DNA of 15,502 nt from JBDRLU01 sp043812795 (GTDB taxonomy: Bacteria > Chloroflexota > Dehalococcoidia > Dehalococcoidales > UBA2162): positions 1 to 15,502 of the forward strand of contig JBDRLU010000060.1 of NCBI GenBank assembly GCA_043812795.1, given 5' to 3'. The notes under the pieces are model-generated. The model was given only the letters and a program-made list of their open reading frames with translations, did no database searches and was not told the DNA's origin. Position 1 is the first letter of the stretch; each line of letters begins with the position of its first letter. The position numbers and the translations under genes were made by a program. Shown piece by piece: positions 6,339 through 13,333 of this stretch.

Positions 6339-7955
6339 TTAGCTAACTTCGGTAGCCTGCCTCAACCGTGCAGCCTCCGCCCCAGACAGATGGATATCCG
6401 CCACCGCCCGGCCATTAGCCAGCAATGCCTGAAAGTCGCCGAGCGCCTGAGCATCAGCCACCACGCCGAAAGTATAGGGTTCCCCGGGAATGGGCAGGTC
6501 CGGTTTATGTCCAGCCGTAATTTGCAGGAAAAGCCCGCTATTCGGGCCGCCCTTATGAATCTGGCCGGTGGAATGCAGGTAACGCGGCCCGTAACCGAGC
6601 GTGGTGGCGATATGGTAGCGTTCCAATACTTTCCGGCGCAGTTCGGCCAGCACCTCGTCGATTTCTGCCGTCGGGCGAATGTAAGCCATGATGGCCAGGT
6701 ACTTGCCCGGCCCGGCTTTAGCCAGCAGGTCATTCAAGGAGCCGGTGATTTTCCGTGACGGCAAATGACCCGACGATGTGTATTCTCGCAGCAAACGCTC
6801 GGTAGCCTCCTTGGCCTGCTGGACATTCGGCTGGTTGAAAGGCTGAATACCGAGTAGCGCTCCAGCCACAGCGGTAGCGAACTCCCAGCGGAAGAACTCG
6901 GCTCCCAGGTCATATTTGTCCCGCATTTCCAGCACGACCACCGGCTGGCCGGACGACCGGATATTAGTCATGGCAGCATCGGTGGCGGTATTATCATCGT
7001 CTTTAAGGCGCAGGTAGATGAACAGGCGGTCGCGGCCGTAATCGGCCGCTGGCATCAGCGGCTCGCCAGCCACCGGCACTATTCCCTTACCCTCCTTACC
7101 GGTGCTTTCGGCGATGAGTTGCTCTACCCACAATCCAAAACTGCTGACGGATGGCGATGTGACCAGTGTGAGCTTGTCACGTCCGGCTTGTGCCAGTGTG
7201 CTCAGGCATGCTCCCAGCCATGAGCCATGATTGTCAGGGAAGGGAATACACGAGGCGCAACCTTCCCGCATGGTATCGGCCCGGTCAAGAAGAAGGTTGA
7301 CATCGAGCCCGCTAAGCGCCCCGGGTACCAGGCCGAAATAGGATAAGACCGAATACCGGCCACCTACGTCAGGCGGATTCAAGAAAACACGGCGAAATTT
7401 TTCCTTTTCCGCCAGCCTGGCCAGCGGTGTCCCGGCATCGGTAATAGCGACGAAATTTTGCCCGAATGCCTGCCCTTTTGTCTTCTCGACCAGGTTACGG
7501 AAGTACTTCAATAGAAGTTGCGGCTCAGTGGTAGTGCCTGATTTGGAAGAGACCAGAAACAAAGTTCGTGCCGGGTCGATAGTTACACTGACTGCCCGTA
7601 CCACCGCGGGAATGGTGGAGTCGAGCACCAGAAGCTGAGGGTAGCCGCTAGCGCTGCCAAAGACCTGTCTTATCACCTCGGCACCGAGACTACTCCCGCC
7701 CATGCCGAGCAGTACGATATGACGGAAACCGGCGTCACGCACTTCCCGGACAAATGATTCCAGGGCTGGTACCTGCTCGTGCATAAAGTCAGTGACCGCT
7801 AGCCAGCCGATGCGGTCGCTAATCTCGGTCGGTTCCGGCTTCCAGACAGTGTAATCCTTGCTCCAGATGCGCCGCACAATATCTTCCCCATTCAGCTTGT
7901 CCAGCGTTTCCTGGACGTTAGCTTCATACCCACCGAGGCTTCCTTCAGTCATCAT
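6339..7955 (-). CDS. pgi: Glucose-6-phosphate isomerase, TalPgi-type
   Basis: A 538-residue cytoplasmic enzyme expected to interconvert glucose 6-phosphate and fructose 6-phosphate. Phosphosugar-isomerase (SIS) motifs are clear: GMGGSSLG (84-91), SKSGTT (137-142) and the PGI signature GGRYSVLSYFG (198-208). AESTGK (282-287) carries the likely catalytic Glu283, and PFNQPNVQQAK (372-382) matches the PFDQxGVExGK block with Lys382. I see no His between these two, where rabbit-type enzymes place one. The C-terminal GPRYLHSTGQIHKGG (456-470) and overall layout resemble the isomerase half of bifunctional transaldolase/phosphoglucose isomerases, here without a transaldolase half. The start was taken at 7955, where ATGA overlaps the rpiB stop; the next ATG (7952) has slightly better spacing to AAAGGTGG. 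A longer frame to 8105 overlaps rpiB and is not needed. It is the third gene of tkt-rpiB-pgi. Confidence 0.9.
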   Translation of the reverse strand: MMTEGSLGGYEANVQETLDKLNGEDIVRRIWSKDYTVWKPEPTEISDRIGWLAVTDFMHEQVPALESFVREVRDAGFRHIVLLGMGGSSLGAEVIRQVFGSASGYPQLLVLDSTIPAVVRAVSVTIDPARTLFLVSSKSGTTTEPQLLLKYFRNLVEKTKGQAFGQNFVAITDAGTPLARLAEKEKFRRVFLNPPDVGGRYSVLSYFGLVPGALSGLDVNLLLDRADTMREGCASCIPFPDNHGSWLGACLSTLAQAGRDKLTLVTSPSVSSFGLWVEQLIAESTGKEGKGIVPVAGEPLMPAADYGRDRLFIYLRLKDDDNTATDAAMTNIRSSGQPVVVLEMRDKYDLGAEFFRWEFATAVAGALLGIQPFNQPNVQQAKEATERLLREYTSSGHLPSRKITGSLNDLLAKAGPGKYLAIMAYIRPTAEIDEVLAELRRKVLERYHIATTLGYGPRYLHSTGQIHKGGPNSGLFLQITAGHKPDLPIPGEPYTFGVVADAQALGDFQALLANGRAVADIHLSGAEAARLRQATEVS

Positions 7956-8422
7956 CTGCCACCTTTCTGGAGTGCCTGTTTTTCGATAGAGATGACCTTT
8001 TGCAACCGCCGGTGGAAACGCTCTTCGGTACGGAATTGACTGTTTAGAAAAGCACGGGCTAGTTCCGCCGCCAGTTCCACACCGATAACGCGGGCGCCGA
8101 GGCAAAGGACATTCATATCGTCGTGTTCTACGCCCTGGTGAGCGGAATAGGTATCATGGCAGAGGCCGGCCCGGATGCCGGGGACTTTATTGGCAGCGAT
8201 GCAGGCACCGACACCGCTGCCGCAGACCAGAATACCCCGCTCTACCTTCCCCGAAGTAATCGCATCAGTTACCCGCAGCACGAAATCAGGGTAGTCATCG
8301 TTTGCATCAAACGTGTATGCCCCGACGTCAGTTATCTCGTAATTGTCCTTCAGGCGGGAGAGCAGTTCGTTTTTAAGGGCAAAACCACCGTGGTCAGCTC
8401 CAATGGCAATGCGTAACTTCAT
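7952..8422 (-). CDS. rpiB: Ribose-5-phosphate isomerase B
   Basis: A 156-residue cytoplasmic enzyme of the RpiB/LacAB family that interconverts ribose 5-phosphate and ribulose 5-phosphate in the pentose phosphate pathway. The N-terminal IAIGADHGG (5-13) and the central CGSGVGACIAANK (67-79) are hallmarks. Cys67 and His100 (in VEHDDMNVLCLGARVIG) sit where the catalytic Cys and His of the family are expected. The C-terminus (FLNSQF...RFHRRLQKV) is also standard, and length is typical of the family. The ATG at 8422 overlaps the transketolase stop as ATGA, and the stop overlaps the pgi start the same way, so translation of all three genes is probably coupled. The order tkt-rpiB-pgi makes metabolic sense, feeding pentose phosphates into hexose phosphates. 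Confidence 0.95.
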   Translation of the reverse strand: MKLRIAIGADHGGFALKNELLSRLKDNYEITDVGAYTFDANDDYPDFVLRVTDAITSGKVERGILVCGSGVGACIAANKVPGIRAGLCHDTYSAHQGVEHDDMNVLCLGARVIGVELAAELARAFLNSQFRTEERFHRRLQKVISIEKQALQKGGR

Positions 8423-10437
8423 TGTCTTCGCTCCATCAATCGTACGGCTTCATCTACGACCCGCTCTGCCGTCAGACCGAGTTTATTATAAATCACTTCG
8501 CCGGGAGCGGAAACACCAAAACGGTTGAGACCGATAATGACTCCCTCCCGACCGACGTACTTTTCCCAGCCCAGCGGCGAGGCTGCCTCTAGCGAAATAC
8601 GTCTTTTGATTTCGGAAGGCAAAACATTCTCCCGGTAGGCGGCGGGCTGGGCCTCGAACAGTTCCCAGCTGGGCAGCGAGACCACCCGCGCCCGGATACC
8701 CCTCCCTTGCAACCGTTGTCCCGCTTCCAACACAATAGGCACTTCCGAACCGGTACCGATGAGAATGACGTCCAGTGCCGGTGCCGCATCCCAGAGGACA
8801 TACCCGCCGCGTTTTACGCCGCTGGCCGGGGCCAGTCTGGCGCGGTCGAGGACAGGCAAATTTTGCCGGGTAAGGACAAGTGCCGTCGGGCCGCTGTTAC
8901 GTTCCAGAGCTATCTTCCAGGCCTCGACGGTTTCCGTAGCATCGGCGGGACGTAACGTGAGCAAATTAGGTACGGCTCTCAGGCCGAGCAACTGTTCGAT
9001 AGGCTGGTGGGTCGGCCCGTCCTGACCCAGACCGATGGAATCATGGCTGAAGATATATATAACTCTGATGCCCATCACAGCGGCCAAACGTACCGGCGAC
9101 CGCATGTAATCATAGAAAATAAGAAATGTGCCGGTAAAGGGAATGATGCCGCCGTGCAGGGCCATGCCGCTGGCGATGCAGCCCATGGCATGTTCGCGTA
9201 CGCCGAAGTGGATATTATGTCCCAGGTACTCCGGGTAACTGAAATCGCCCTCATCTTTGAGGGTAGTTCTTGTCGAAGGGGCCAGGTCTGCCGAGCCACC
9301 AACGAGATTATGGACGTTCTTCGCAATCACGTTTATTATCCGTCCCGAGGCCTCACGTGTGGACATCGGTTTGTTCTGCCCCTGGAACAGGTCGGCCAAC
9401 CCCCGGTCCCAGCGGGCGGGTAAATCGCCCTTCAAGTCTTCGTCAAGGCGGGCGGCTTCCTTTGGGAAAGACTGGCGATAGCTTTCCAGCTTTTGCTCCC
9501 ACTCCTGCTGCCAGCGCTGCCCCCGCTCTCTCGCCTGGCGTGTATGGGCGAGTACCTCCGGTGGTACCGTAAAAGGCTCTTTATAAGGCCAGCCCAGATT
9601 TTTCTTGGTCAGGCGCACTTCTTCCTCGCCCAGTGGTTCGCCGTGAGCGGCGGCCGTCCCCGCCTTATTCGGACTGCCATAGCCGATTACAGTACGACAG
9701 ATGATAAGGTTGGGACGTGTCCCGTCGGCTTGGGCAGTATGAATGGCGGTATCGACGCTGGCTATATCCATACCGTCGATGGGGCCGATTACGTTCCAGC
9801 CGTAAGCCTGGAAGCGCTGCGCTACGTTTTCGGTGAAGGCCAAGTCGGTATTACCTTCGATGGATATTCCATTAGCATCATAGAAAAAGATAAGCTTATG
9901 CAGTCGTAACATACCGGCGAATGAGGCCGCCTCCGAGCTGGCACCCTCCATCATATCTCCGTCGGAGACAATGGCGTAAGTAAAGTGGTCGAAGATAACG
10001 AATCCCGGCCGGTTATAGTGGCCGGCCAGCCATCTCTCCGCAATTGCCATCCCTACGGCGTTCCCGAACCCTTGCCCCAGTGGCCCGGTAGTGGCTTCGA
10101 TGCCCGCCGTCAGCCGGTACTCGGGGTGGCCGGGAGTTTTGCTCTCCCACTGACGAAAGTTCTTGATGTCATCCAGTGTCAGGTCGTAGCCGGAAAGATA
10201 GAGCAAGGAATAGAGTAACATGGAAGCGTGCCCGCAGGAGAGGACAAAACGGTCACGGTCCGGCCATTTGGGGTCAGCCGGATTGTGCTTGAGAAACCGG
10301 TCCCAGAGCACGTAGGCCATCAGTGCCGCGCCCATCGGCGCCCCGGGATGTCCGGACTTGGCCTTCTCCGCGGCATCTATCGCCAGGCAGCGTATCGTAT
10401 TGATACACAGGTTATCGAGAGATGTACCGGCCGCCAT
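8419..10437 (-). CDS. tkt: Transketolase
   Basis: A 672-residue thiamine-diphosphate enzyme that transfers two-carbon ketol units between sugar phosphates. Visible marks include GHPGAPMG (29-36), TGPLGQG (117-123), the thiamine-diphosphate/Mg motif SDGDMMEG...DAN (158-189), the catalytic Glu in FGVREHAMG (Glu415), and HDSIGLGQDGPTHQPIEQL (465-483, with His477). Length is normal and all three domains are present. I chose ATG 10437 because GGGAGG lies five bases upstream and because family members usually begin close to the TSLDNLCINTIR segment. ATG 10467 would add MSLNHEWEAE and has a weaker site. It is the first gene of the tkt-rpiB-pgi operon. Its stop overlaps the rpiB start by four bases. 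A 63-aa Cys-rich gene lies about 107 bases upstream on the same strand and may share a transcript. Confidence 0.95.
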   Translation of the reverse strand: MAAGTSLDNLCINTIRCLAIDAAEKAKSGHPGAPMGAALMAYVLWDRFLKHNPADPKWPDRDRFVLSCGHASMLLYSLLYLSGYDLTLDDIKNFRQWESKTPGHPEYRLTAGIEATTGPLGQGFGNAVGMAIAERWLAGHYNRPGFVIFDHFTYAIVSDGDMMEGASSEAASFAGMLRLHKLIFFYDANGISIEGNTDLAFTENVAQRFQAYGWNVIGPIDGMDIASVDTAIHTAQADGTRPNLIICRTVIGYGSPNKAGTAAAHGEPLGEEEVRLTKKNLGWPYKEPFTVPPEVLAHTRQARERGQRWQQEWEQKLESYRQSFPKEAARLDEDLKGDLPARWDRGLADLFQGQNKPMSTREASGRIINVIAKNVHNLVGGSADLAPSTRTTLKDEGDFSYPEYLGHNIHFGVREHAMGCIASGMALHGGIIPFTGTFLIFYDYMRSPVRLAAVMGIRVIYIFSHDSIGLGQDGPTHQPIEQLLGLRAVPNLLTLRPADATETVEAWKIALERNSGPTALVLTRQNLPVLDRARLAPASGVKRGGYVLWDAAPALDVILIGTGSEVPIVLEAGQRLQGRGIRARVVSLPSWELFEAQPAAYRENVLPSEIKRRISLEAASPLGWEKYVGREGVIIGLNRFGVSAPGEVIYNKLGLTAERVVDEAVRLMERRQ

Positions 10438-10442
10438 CTCTG

Positions 10443-10448
10443 CCTCCC
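10443..10448 (-). promoter_or_regulatory. Shine-Dalgarno deciding the transketolase start
   Basis: GGGAGG on the minus strand, five bases before ATG 10437. It lies inside the longer in-frame version of the gene and favours the shorter one. Confidence 0.65.
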
Positions 10449-10532
10449 ACTCATGGTTTAGTGACATATCGCTTCCGTATGATGAAACACTCGGGATACG
10501 GCTGATAGTTTATCAACAATTTACCATAGGAG

Positions 10533-10549
10533 AATAGACTACGTCTATT
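10533..10549. repeat. Perfect 7-bp inverted repeat at the end of the small gene
   Basis: AATAGAC (10533-10539), TAC, GTCTATT (10543-10549). It overlaps the stop codon of the 63-aa gene. On the minus strand it is not followed by a T-run, so it is at best a weak terminator or an operator-like palindrome upstream of tkt. Confidence 0.35.
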
Positions 10550-10736
10550 GGATCGGGGCACTGTCCGCGGGAGTATCTTTGACTTTTTTCTGGTAAGTCT
10601 TGGTCATGGTAGCCATCACCTGCTTGATGCTTCTGGCACCTGCGGCCTTAGCCGCTTTCCGTAACGTTTCAAGAGTTATGTTATTGGTGTTGCCCATATC
10701 ATTCTCGGGCATCATACAACCGCAGGTCATGCACAT
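10545..10736 (-). CDS. Small Cys-rich protein with CxxCxC motif
   Basis: A 63-residue protein that I do not recognise by a named family. It opens MCMTCGCMMPENDMG, with Cys at 2, 5 and 7 in a CxxCxC arrangement that suggests metal or iron-sulfur binding. A helix-like Lys/Ala-rich segment follows (TLETLRKAAKAAGARSIKQV, about 22-41), then a Lys-rich tail. It is short, but very likely real: GAGGAGG lies six bases before the ATG on the minus strand, and the composition is protein-like. There is no signal peptide or membrane segment, so it is probably cytoplasmic. It lies just upstream of tkt on the same strand and is divergent from the CoA-transferase gene. Function is unknown; a redox, metal-sensing or nucleic-acid-binding accessory role is only a guess. 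Confidence 0.75.
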   Translation of the reverse strand: MCMTCGCMMPENDMGNTNNITLETLRKAAKAAGARSIKQVMATMTKTYQKKVKDTPADSAPIQ

Positions 10737-10872
10737 TTATTTCCTCCTCATCGCTTGCTGAGTTATGATTTCCAACCAATTTTAGTTATGGAATCATCAA
10801 AAAGTTATAAAATGAAGCACTGGAAAATTAAATATTTGTAACAGTTTGGCGCTTACCGGGTGGTGCTTTTAA

Positions 10873-10901
10873 TTGACAATCTCCGTTCGTTTTGCTAACT
10901 T
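10873..10901 (+). promoter_or_regulatory. Sigma-70-like promoter for the CoA-transferase
   Basis: A consensus TTGACA (10873-10878), a 17-base spacer and TAACTT (10896-10901). The -35 is perfect and the -10 weak. It would leave a leader of about 27 bases before ATG 10936, which has GGAGG six bases upstream. Confidence 0.5.
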
Positions 10902-10935
10902 TTTTCTGAAAGAAAGAAACTGACGGAGGCGAAAA

Positions 10936-12108
10936 ATGGAACTGCCGCTCGAAGGACTGAAAGTTGTTGAATTGGCCCAATCATTAGGCTCACCATTCTG
11001 CACTTCGATGATGTCCGACTACGGGGCTGACGTCATCAAAGTGGAGCCACGCGATGGCGACCGGGTGAGACGGCTGGGGACTACCTACCTTAATGGCGAA
11101 TCAGCCATTTTCTTTTCTCTCAACCGTGGTAAGAAAGACATTACCCTTGATATCAGGAAACCGGAAGGTCAGGAGATAGTCAAGAAGCTGGCGAAAGATG
11201 CCGACCTGGTCACGGAGAATTACCGCCCCGGCGTTCTCGATAAATTCGGTATCGGCTACGATGGGCTGTCCAAACTCAATTCCCGGCTGATTTATCTCTC
11301 GATTACCGGCTTCGGCGCCAAAGGTCCCTGGGCGGACCGGCCCGGTACCGAACCGGTTTTTCAAGCCTATTCGGGGTTAATGAGCGCCAGGAACGAGAAA
11401 GGCGTGCCCCAACCCGTCAGCATCGCCGTCTCCGATATGGCCGCGGCCGTCTATGCCTTCATGGGAGTGATGCTGGCACTCTATGTCCGCGACCACACTG
11501 GAAAGGGGCAGCGGGTGGACGTCTCTAATTTGAATTCGACCCTCTCCATGTTCAGTCAGAGTGCCCAGGTTTCGTTCTTCGGTGGGCCGCCGAAAGACCT
11601 GCCCGCAGTCAGCGCCGTACCCAACGGCCCATACAAGACCAAGGACGGCTATTTCCTGATTGCCAGTCCTAACCCGCAATACTGGCCTAACATCTGCAAA
11701 GCACTGGGCCGTGAAGACCTGATTACAGATCCTAAATTCGCCACTAATATGGAACGGGTAAGAAACAAGCAGGAATGCGACGCTATTATTCAAGACATCG
11801 TCGTCCAGAAGACGACGGCTGAATGGCTGAAGATATTCCGGGAAGCGGATGCTATGGGTGGGCCGATTAATACCTTCGCCGACCTGCCCAAAGACCCCCA
11901 GCTTCTGGCCAATGACATGATTGTCACCGTTGACCACCCCATCGTCGGCGCCATGAACATGATTGGCATTCCGATAAAGCTCTCCGATACGCCGGGTAAA
12001 ATTAAAGGAGCCCCGCCGGTACTGGGACACGATACTAACGAAGTCCTGCAGGGACTCGGCTATACCGAAAAGCAGATTGAAGAGTTGAAGAAAGCCGAAG
12101 TAATCTAG
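10936..12108 (+). CDS. CaiB/BaiF family class III CoA-transferase
   Basis: A 390-residue cytoplasmic enzyme that moves CoA between carboxylic acids (formyl-CoA transferase, CaiB and related). Visible family marks: the N-terminal LEGLKVVELAQSLGSPFCT; DYGADVIKVEP(R)xGD; the FFSLNRGKKDITLDIRKPEG segment (59-78); ENYRPGVLDKFGIGY; SITGFG(A)KGPWADRPG; Asp167 in AVSDMAAAVYA, at the position of the acyl-anhydride-forming catalytic Asp; and TGKGQRVDVS after it. The C-terminal PPVLGHDTNEVLQGLGY is also standard. Length is typical for the family. Substrates cannot be predicted from sequence and no acyl-CoA dehydrogenase or hydratase is nearby to hint at a pathway. The start is set by GGAGG six bases upstream and a promoter. 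It seems monocistronic; a gene graveyard follows. Confidence 0.92.
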   Translation: MELPLEGLKVVELAQSLGSPFCTSMMSDYGADVIKVEPRDGDRVRRLGTTYLNGESAIFFSLNRGKKDITLDIRKPEGQEIVKKLAKDADLVTENYRPGVLDKFGIGYDGLSKLNSRLIYLSITGFGAKGPWADRPGTEPVFQAYSGLMSARNEKGVPQPVSIAVSDMAAAVYAFMGVMLALYVRDHTGKGQRVDVSNLNSTLSMFSQSAQVSFFGGPPKDLPAVSAVPNGPYKTKDGYFLIASPNPQYWPNICKALGREDLITDPKFATNMERVRNKQECDAIIQDIVVQKTTAEWLKIFREADAMGGPINTFADLPKDPQLLANDMIVTVDHPIVGAMNMIGIPIKLSDTPGKIKGAPPVLGHDTNEVLQGLGYTEKQIEELKKAEVI

Positions 12109-12126
12109 GACACGGGACCGGGTGGG

Positions 12127-12315
12127 CTATTCCGGGCTTTCCGCCGGCACGATAGAAGCTTCGAGCTTGACCGCCCGTTCCCAAAGCAGCCCTAAGCTTA
12201 GCTTTTTGCCGATGACATCCCGGGTCAGGTGACGGTGAATGTCATCGATACTGGCCAAGGGCTGTTCGTCAAGCAAAAGAATGACATCTCCTTCTCTCAG
12301 TCCCTCCCTGGCCGC
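12127..12315 (-). pseudogene. C-terminal PDZ remnant of an HtrA/DegP-like serine protease
   Basis: On the minus strand, one open frame of about 60 codons reads AAREGLREGDVILLLDEQPL, continues ASIDDIHRHLT, and ends ...LEASIVPAESPE and TAG (12129-12127). GLREGDVIL followed by a DxxDLHRxL-like helix and a final beta strand is the classic C-terminal PDZ layout of trypsin-like HtrA proteases (family knowledge). The frame is closed upstream by a TAG at 12318-12316. Beyond that point the opposite strand carries a different remnant, so the catalytic domain is gone. There is no start codon or ribosome site. I read it as the 3' stump of a deleted gene. Confidence 0.6.
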
Positions 12316-12541
12316 CTATTCACCCCGCCCCGACCCCGAAGCCTCTATCTCAACACCCGTAAGCTGGAATGAACTCGGTAAAATCTACCCCACTGACTTT
12401 ACCATTGTGACGCTGCCCGACCGTCTCAAGCAGACCGGAGATTTATGGGAGGATATCCTCGACGCTAAAAGTGACCTGAAGATGATTCTCAGTGAAAAAG
12501 AAAGTGGCAAGCCTAAAGGCTTGCCACTTTCGAAGCCATAA
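12311..12541 (+). pseudogene. C-terminal remnant of a LigD-type polymerase/primase domain
   Basis: The plus-strand frame reads AAYSPRPDPEASISTPVSW, then NELGKIYPTDFTIVTLP, DRLKQTGDLWEDIL, and runs to TAA at 12539-12541. This fits the C-terminal end of LigD-type archaeo-eukaryotic primase domains, whose pattern is PYSxRxxPxAxVSTPLxWxEL...xPxDFTIxxxxxRLxxxGDxW (family knowledge). These enzymes act in bacterial non-homologous end joining. Only about 77 codons remain. The catalytic metal-binding residues, which lie further upstream, are missing. The frame can be extended back to an ATG at 12239, but that part is antisense to the PDZ remnant. The last residues are encoded by the USP terminator hairpin. 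Confidence 0.6.
12493..12530 (-). terminator. Strong minus-strand terminator of the universal stress gene
   Basis: AAAGTGGCAAGCC (12501-12513) and GGCTTGCCACTTT (12518-12530) form a perfect 13-bp stem with a TAAA loop. On the minus strand it is followed by CTTTTTC, giving an intrinsic terminator 47 bases past the stop of the stress-protein gene. The plus strand side lacks a T-run. Confidence 0.85.
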
Positions 12542-12576
12542 TATTGACTACGCCTGGCTAAGTATCTGATTTCCGG

Positions 12577-13059
12577 CTAGGCACCGGGGACGGAGCACCC
12601 GGGCGCTCTGACCACCATGACCGGGATACAACTGGACCGAAATACCCTATCGGCAGTGCTGCCGAAAGCCCACCGGCTGGGGCCGTTCCGGCCGTGGCTG
12701 GACATGATAACAATGTCGGCATTGCTCGAATTGATATAGGACACGATTGCCTCGGCCGGCTTACCCATAAGCACTTCGGCCTGGACATTAAGGCCCTTGT
12801 TCTCCAATCGTTTAGCGATGCGGTTGAGGTATCTTGCCCCTTGTTCCGTCATCTTGCCCAGTGTCACCACACCGCCGCCACCACTCCCTGACCCTGCCGT
12901 GCGCAGTTCAGGTGCCGCTGTCAGCCCGCGCAACTCCTCGGTGACAGTCACCAGAATGACTTTTTTAGTGTCACAGCCCTTGGCCAGCGTCTCGACATAG
13001 GGTAACACACACTCAGCTAATTTTGAACCATCCAGGGGCACCAGTATCTTATCGTACAT
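12577..13059 (-). CDS. Universal stress protein, UspA family
   Basis: A 160-residue single-domain cytoplasmic protein of the UspA superfamily. It begins MYDKILVPLDGSKLAECVLP, the standard first strand and helix with the Asp that contacts adenine. The nucleotide-binding loop is SSHGRNGPSRWAFGST (120-135): the G-2x-G-9x-G(S/T) pattern is kept except that the first Gly is Ser120. It ends in CIPVMVVRAP, followed by a short tail. A Gly/Ser-rich insertion (56-63) lies in the middle, as often seen in environmental homologues. It probably binds ATP, but its partner or stress is unknown. The start is supported by GGAGG about seven bases upstream and a good promoter at 13112-13141. It has its own terminator, so it is monocistronic. 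It is divergent from the GNAT/glycosyltransferase unit. Confidence 0.92.
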   Translation of the reverse strand: MYDKILVPLDGSKLAECVLPYVETLAKGCDTKKVILVTVTEELRGLTAAPELRTAGSGSGGGGVVTLGKMTEQGARYLNRIAKRLENKGLNVQAEVLMGKPAEAIVSYINSSNADIVIMSSHGRNGPSRWAFGSTADRVFRSSCIPVMVVRAPGCSVPGA

Positions 13060-13111
13060 CCTCTACCTCCGAAACGATATTCTGAACAAGAGTACCTTAG
13101 CCGATGCTTTC

Positions 13112-13141
13112 ATTCTACCCTATCTCTTTCCTCCCTGTAAA
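13112..13141 (-). promoter_or_regulatory. Promoter of the universal stress gene
   Basis: On the minus strand: TTTACA, an 18-base spacer, TAGAAT. Each box differs from consensus at one base. It lies about 50 bases upstream of the ATG at 13059 and points away from the plus-strand promoter at 13161. Confidence 0.6.
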
Positions 13142-13160
13142 TACCCGGTGCCGGCGCAGG

Positions 13161-13190
13161 TTGACAATATCTCCAGATTTGTCTTATGTT
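13161..13190 (+). promoter_or_regulatory. Promoter of the structured leader ahead of the GNAT gene
   Basis: A consensus TTGACA (13161-13166), an 18-base spacer and TATGTT (13185-13190); TATAAG at 13189-13194 is another possible -10. The inferred start is near 13197, about 137 bases before the GNAT gene. Confidence 0.55.
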
Positions 13191-13196
13191 ATAAGT

Positions 13197-13311
13197 AATT
13201 ACACATGCACGGTTACTCAGTCAACCTTCAAATGAAAGTTCACGAAAAGTCCAAGCAATTAGATGGACGGAAAATTGAAGTGGGCGCCCCAACGGGGCGG
13301 TCTTTTTGTTT
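13197..13311 (+). ncRNA. Candidate structured leader RNA (attenuator, riboswitch or small RNA)
   Basis: Between a promoter and an intrinsic terminator lie about 85 non-coding bases with paired elements: AACCTTC (13223-13229) with GAAAGTT (13234-13240), one mismatch, and GTCCA (13249-13253) with TGGAC (13264-13268). A competing pairing, GGTT (13211-13214) with AACC (13223-13226), would disrupt the first hairpin. The terminator closes it 34 bases before the GNAT start. The arrangement fits transcription attenuation or a free-standing small RNA. I could not match it to a known riboswitch consensus; the c-di-GMP-I type was considered and fails. Confidence 0.35.
13285..13309 (+). terminator. Intrinsic terminator just ahead of the GNAT gene
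   Basis: CGCCCC (13285-13290), an AAC loop, GGGGCG (13294-13299), then GTCTTTTTGTT with further T's. It is a compact GC-rich stem with a U-tract. It lies within the same upstream region as the GNAT ribosome site, so readthrough would be needed to express the downstream genes from the promoter at 13161. Confidence 0.8.
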
Positions 13312-13333
13312 TTATGTGGTAAGGATATAGTAC

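Noticed and set aside
7956..8105. An N-terminal 50-residue extension of pgi
   Set aside because: It lies wholly inside rpiB, and its Arg/Pro-rich sequence is not isomerase-like. ATGA coupling at 7955 explains the start.
12239..12310. The ATG at 12239 as the true start of a plus-strand 100-aa gene
   Set aside because: The first 24 codons are antisense to a clear PDZ remnant and have no ribosome site. Only the later part is LigD-like.
13201..13270. c-di-GMP-I riboswitch in the leader before the GNAT gene
   Set aside because: A CACGAAAAG stretch loosely recalls the ACGCAAAGCC element, but the flanking GGC/GCC pairing, the second stem and the tetraloop receptor of that class are not there.
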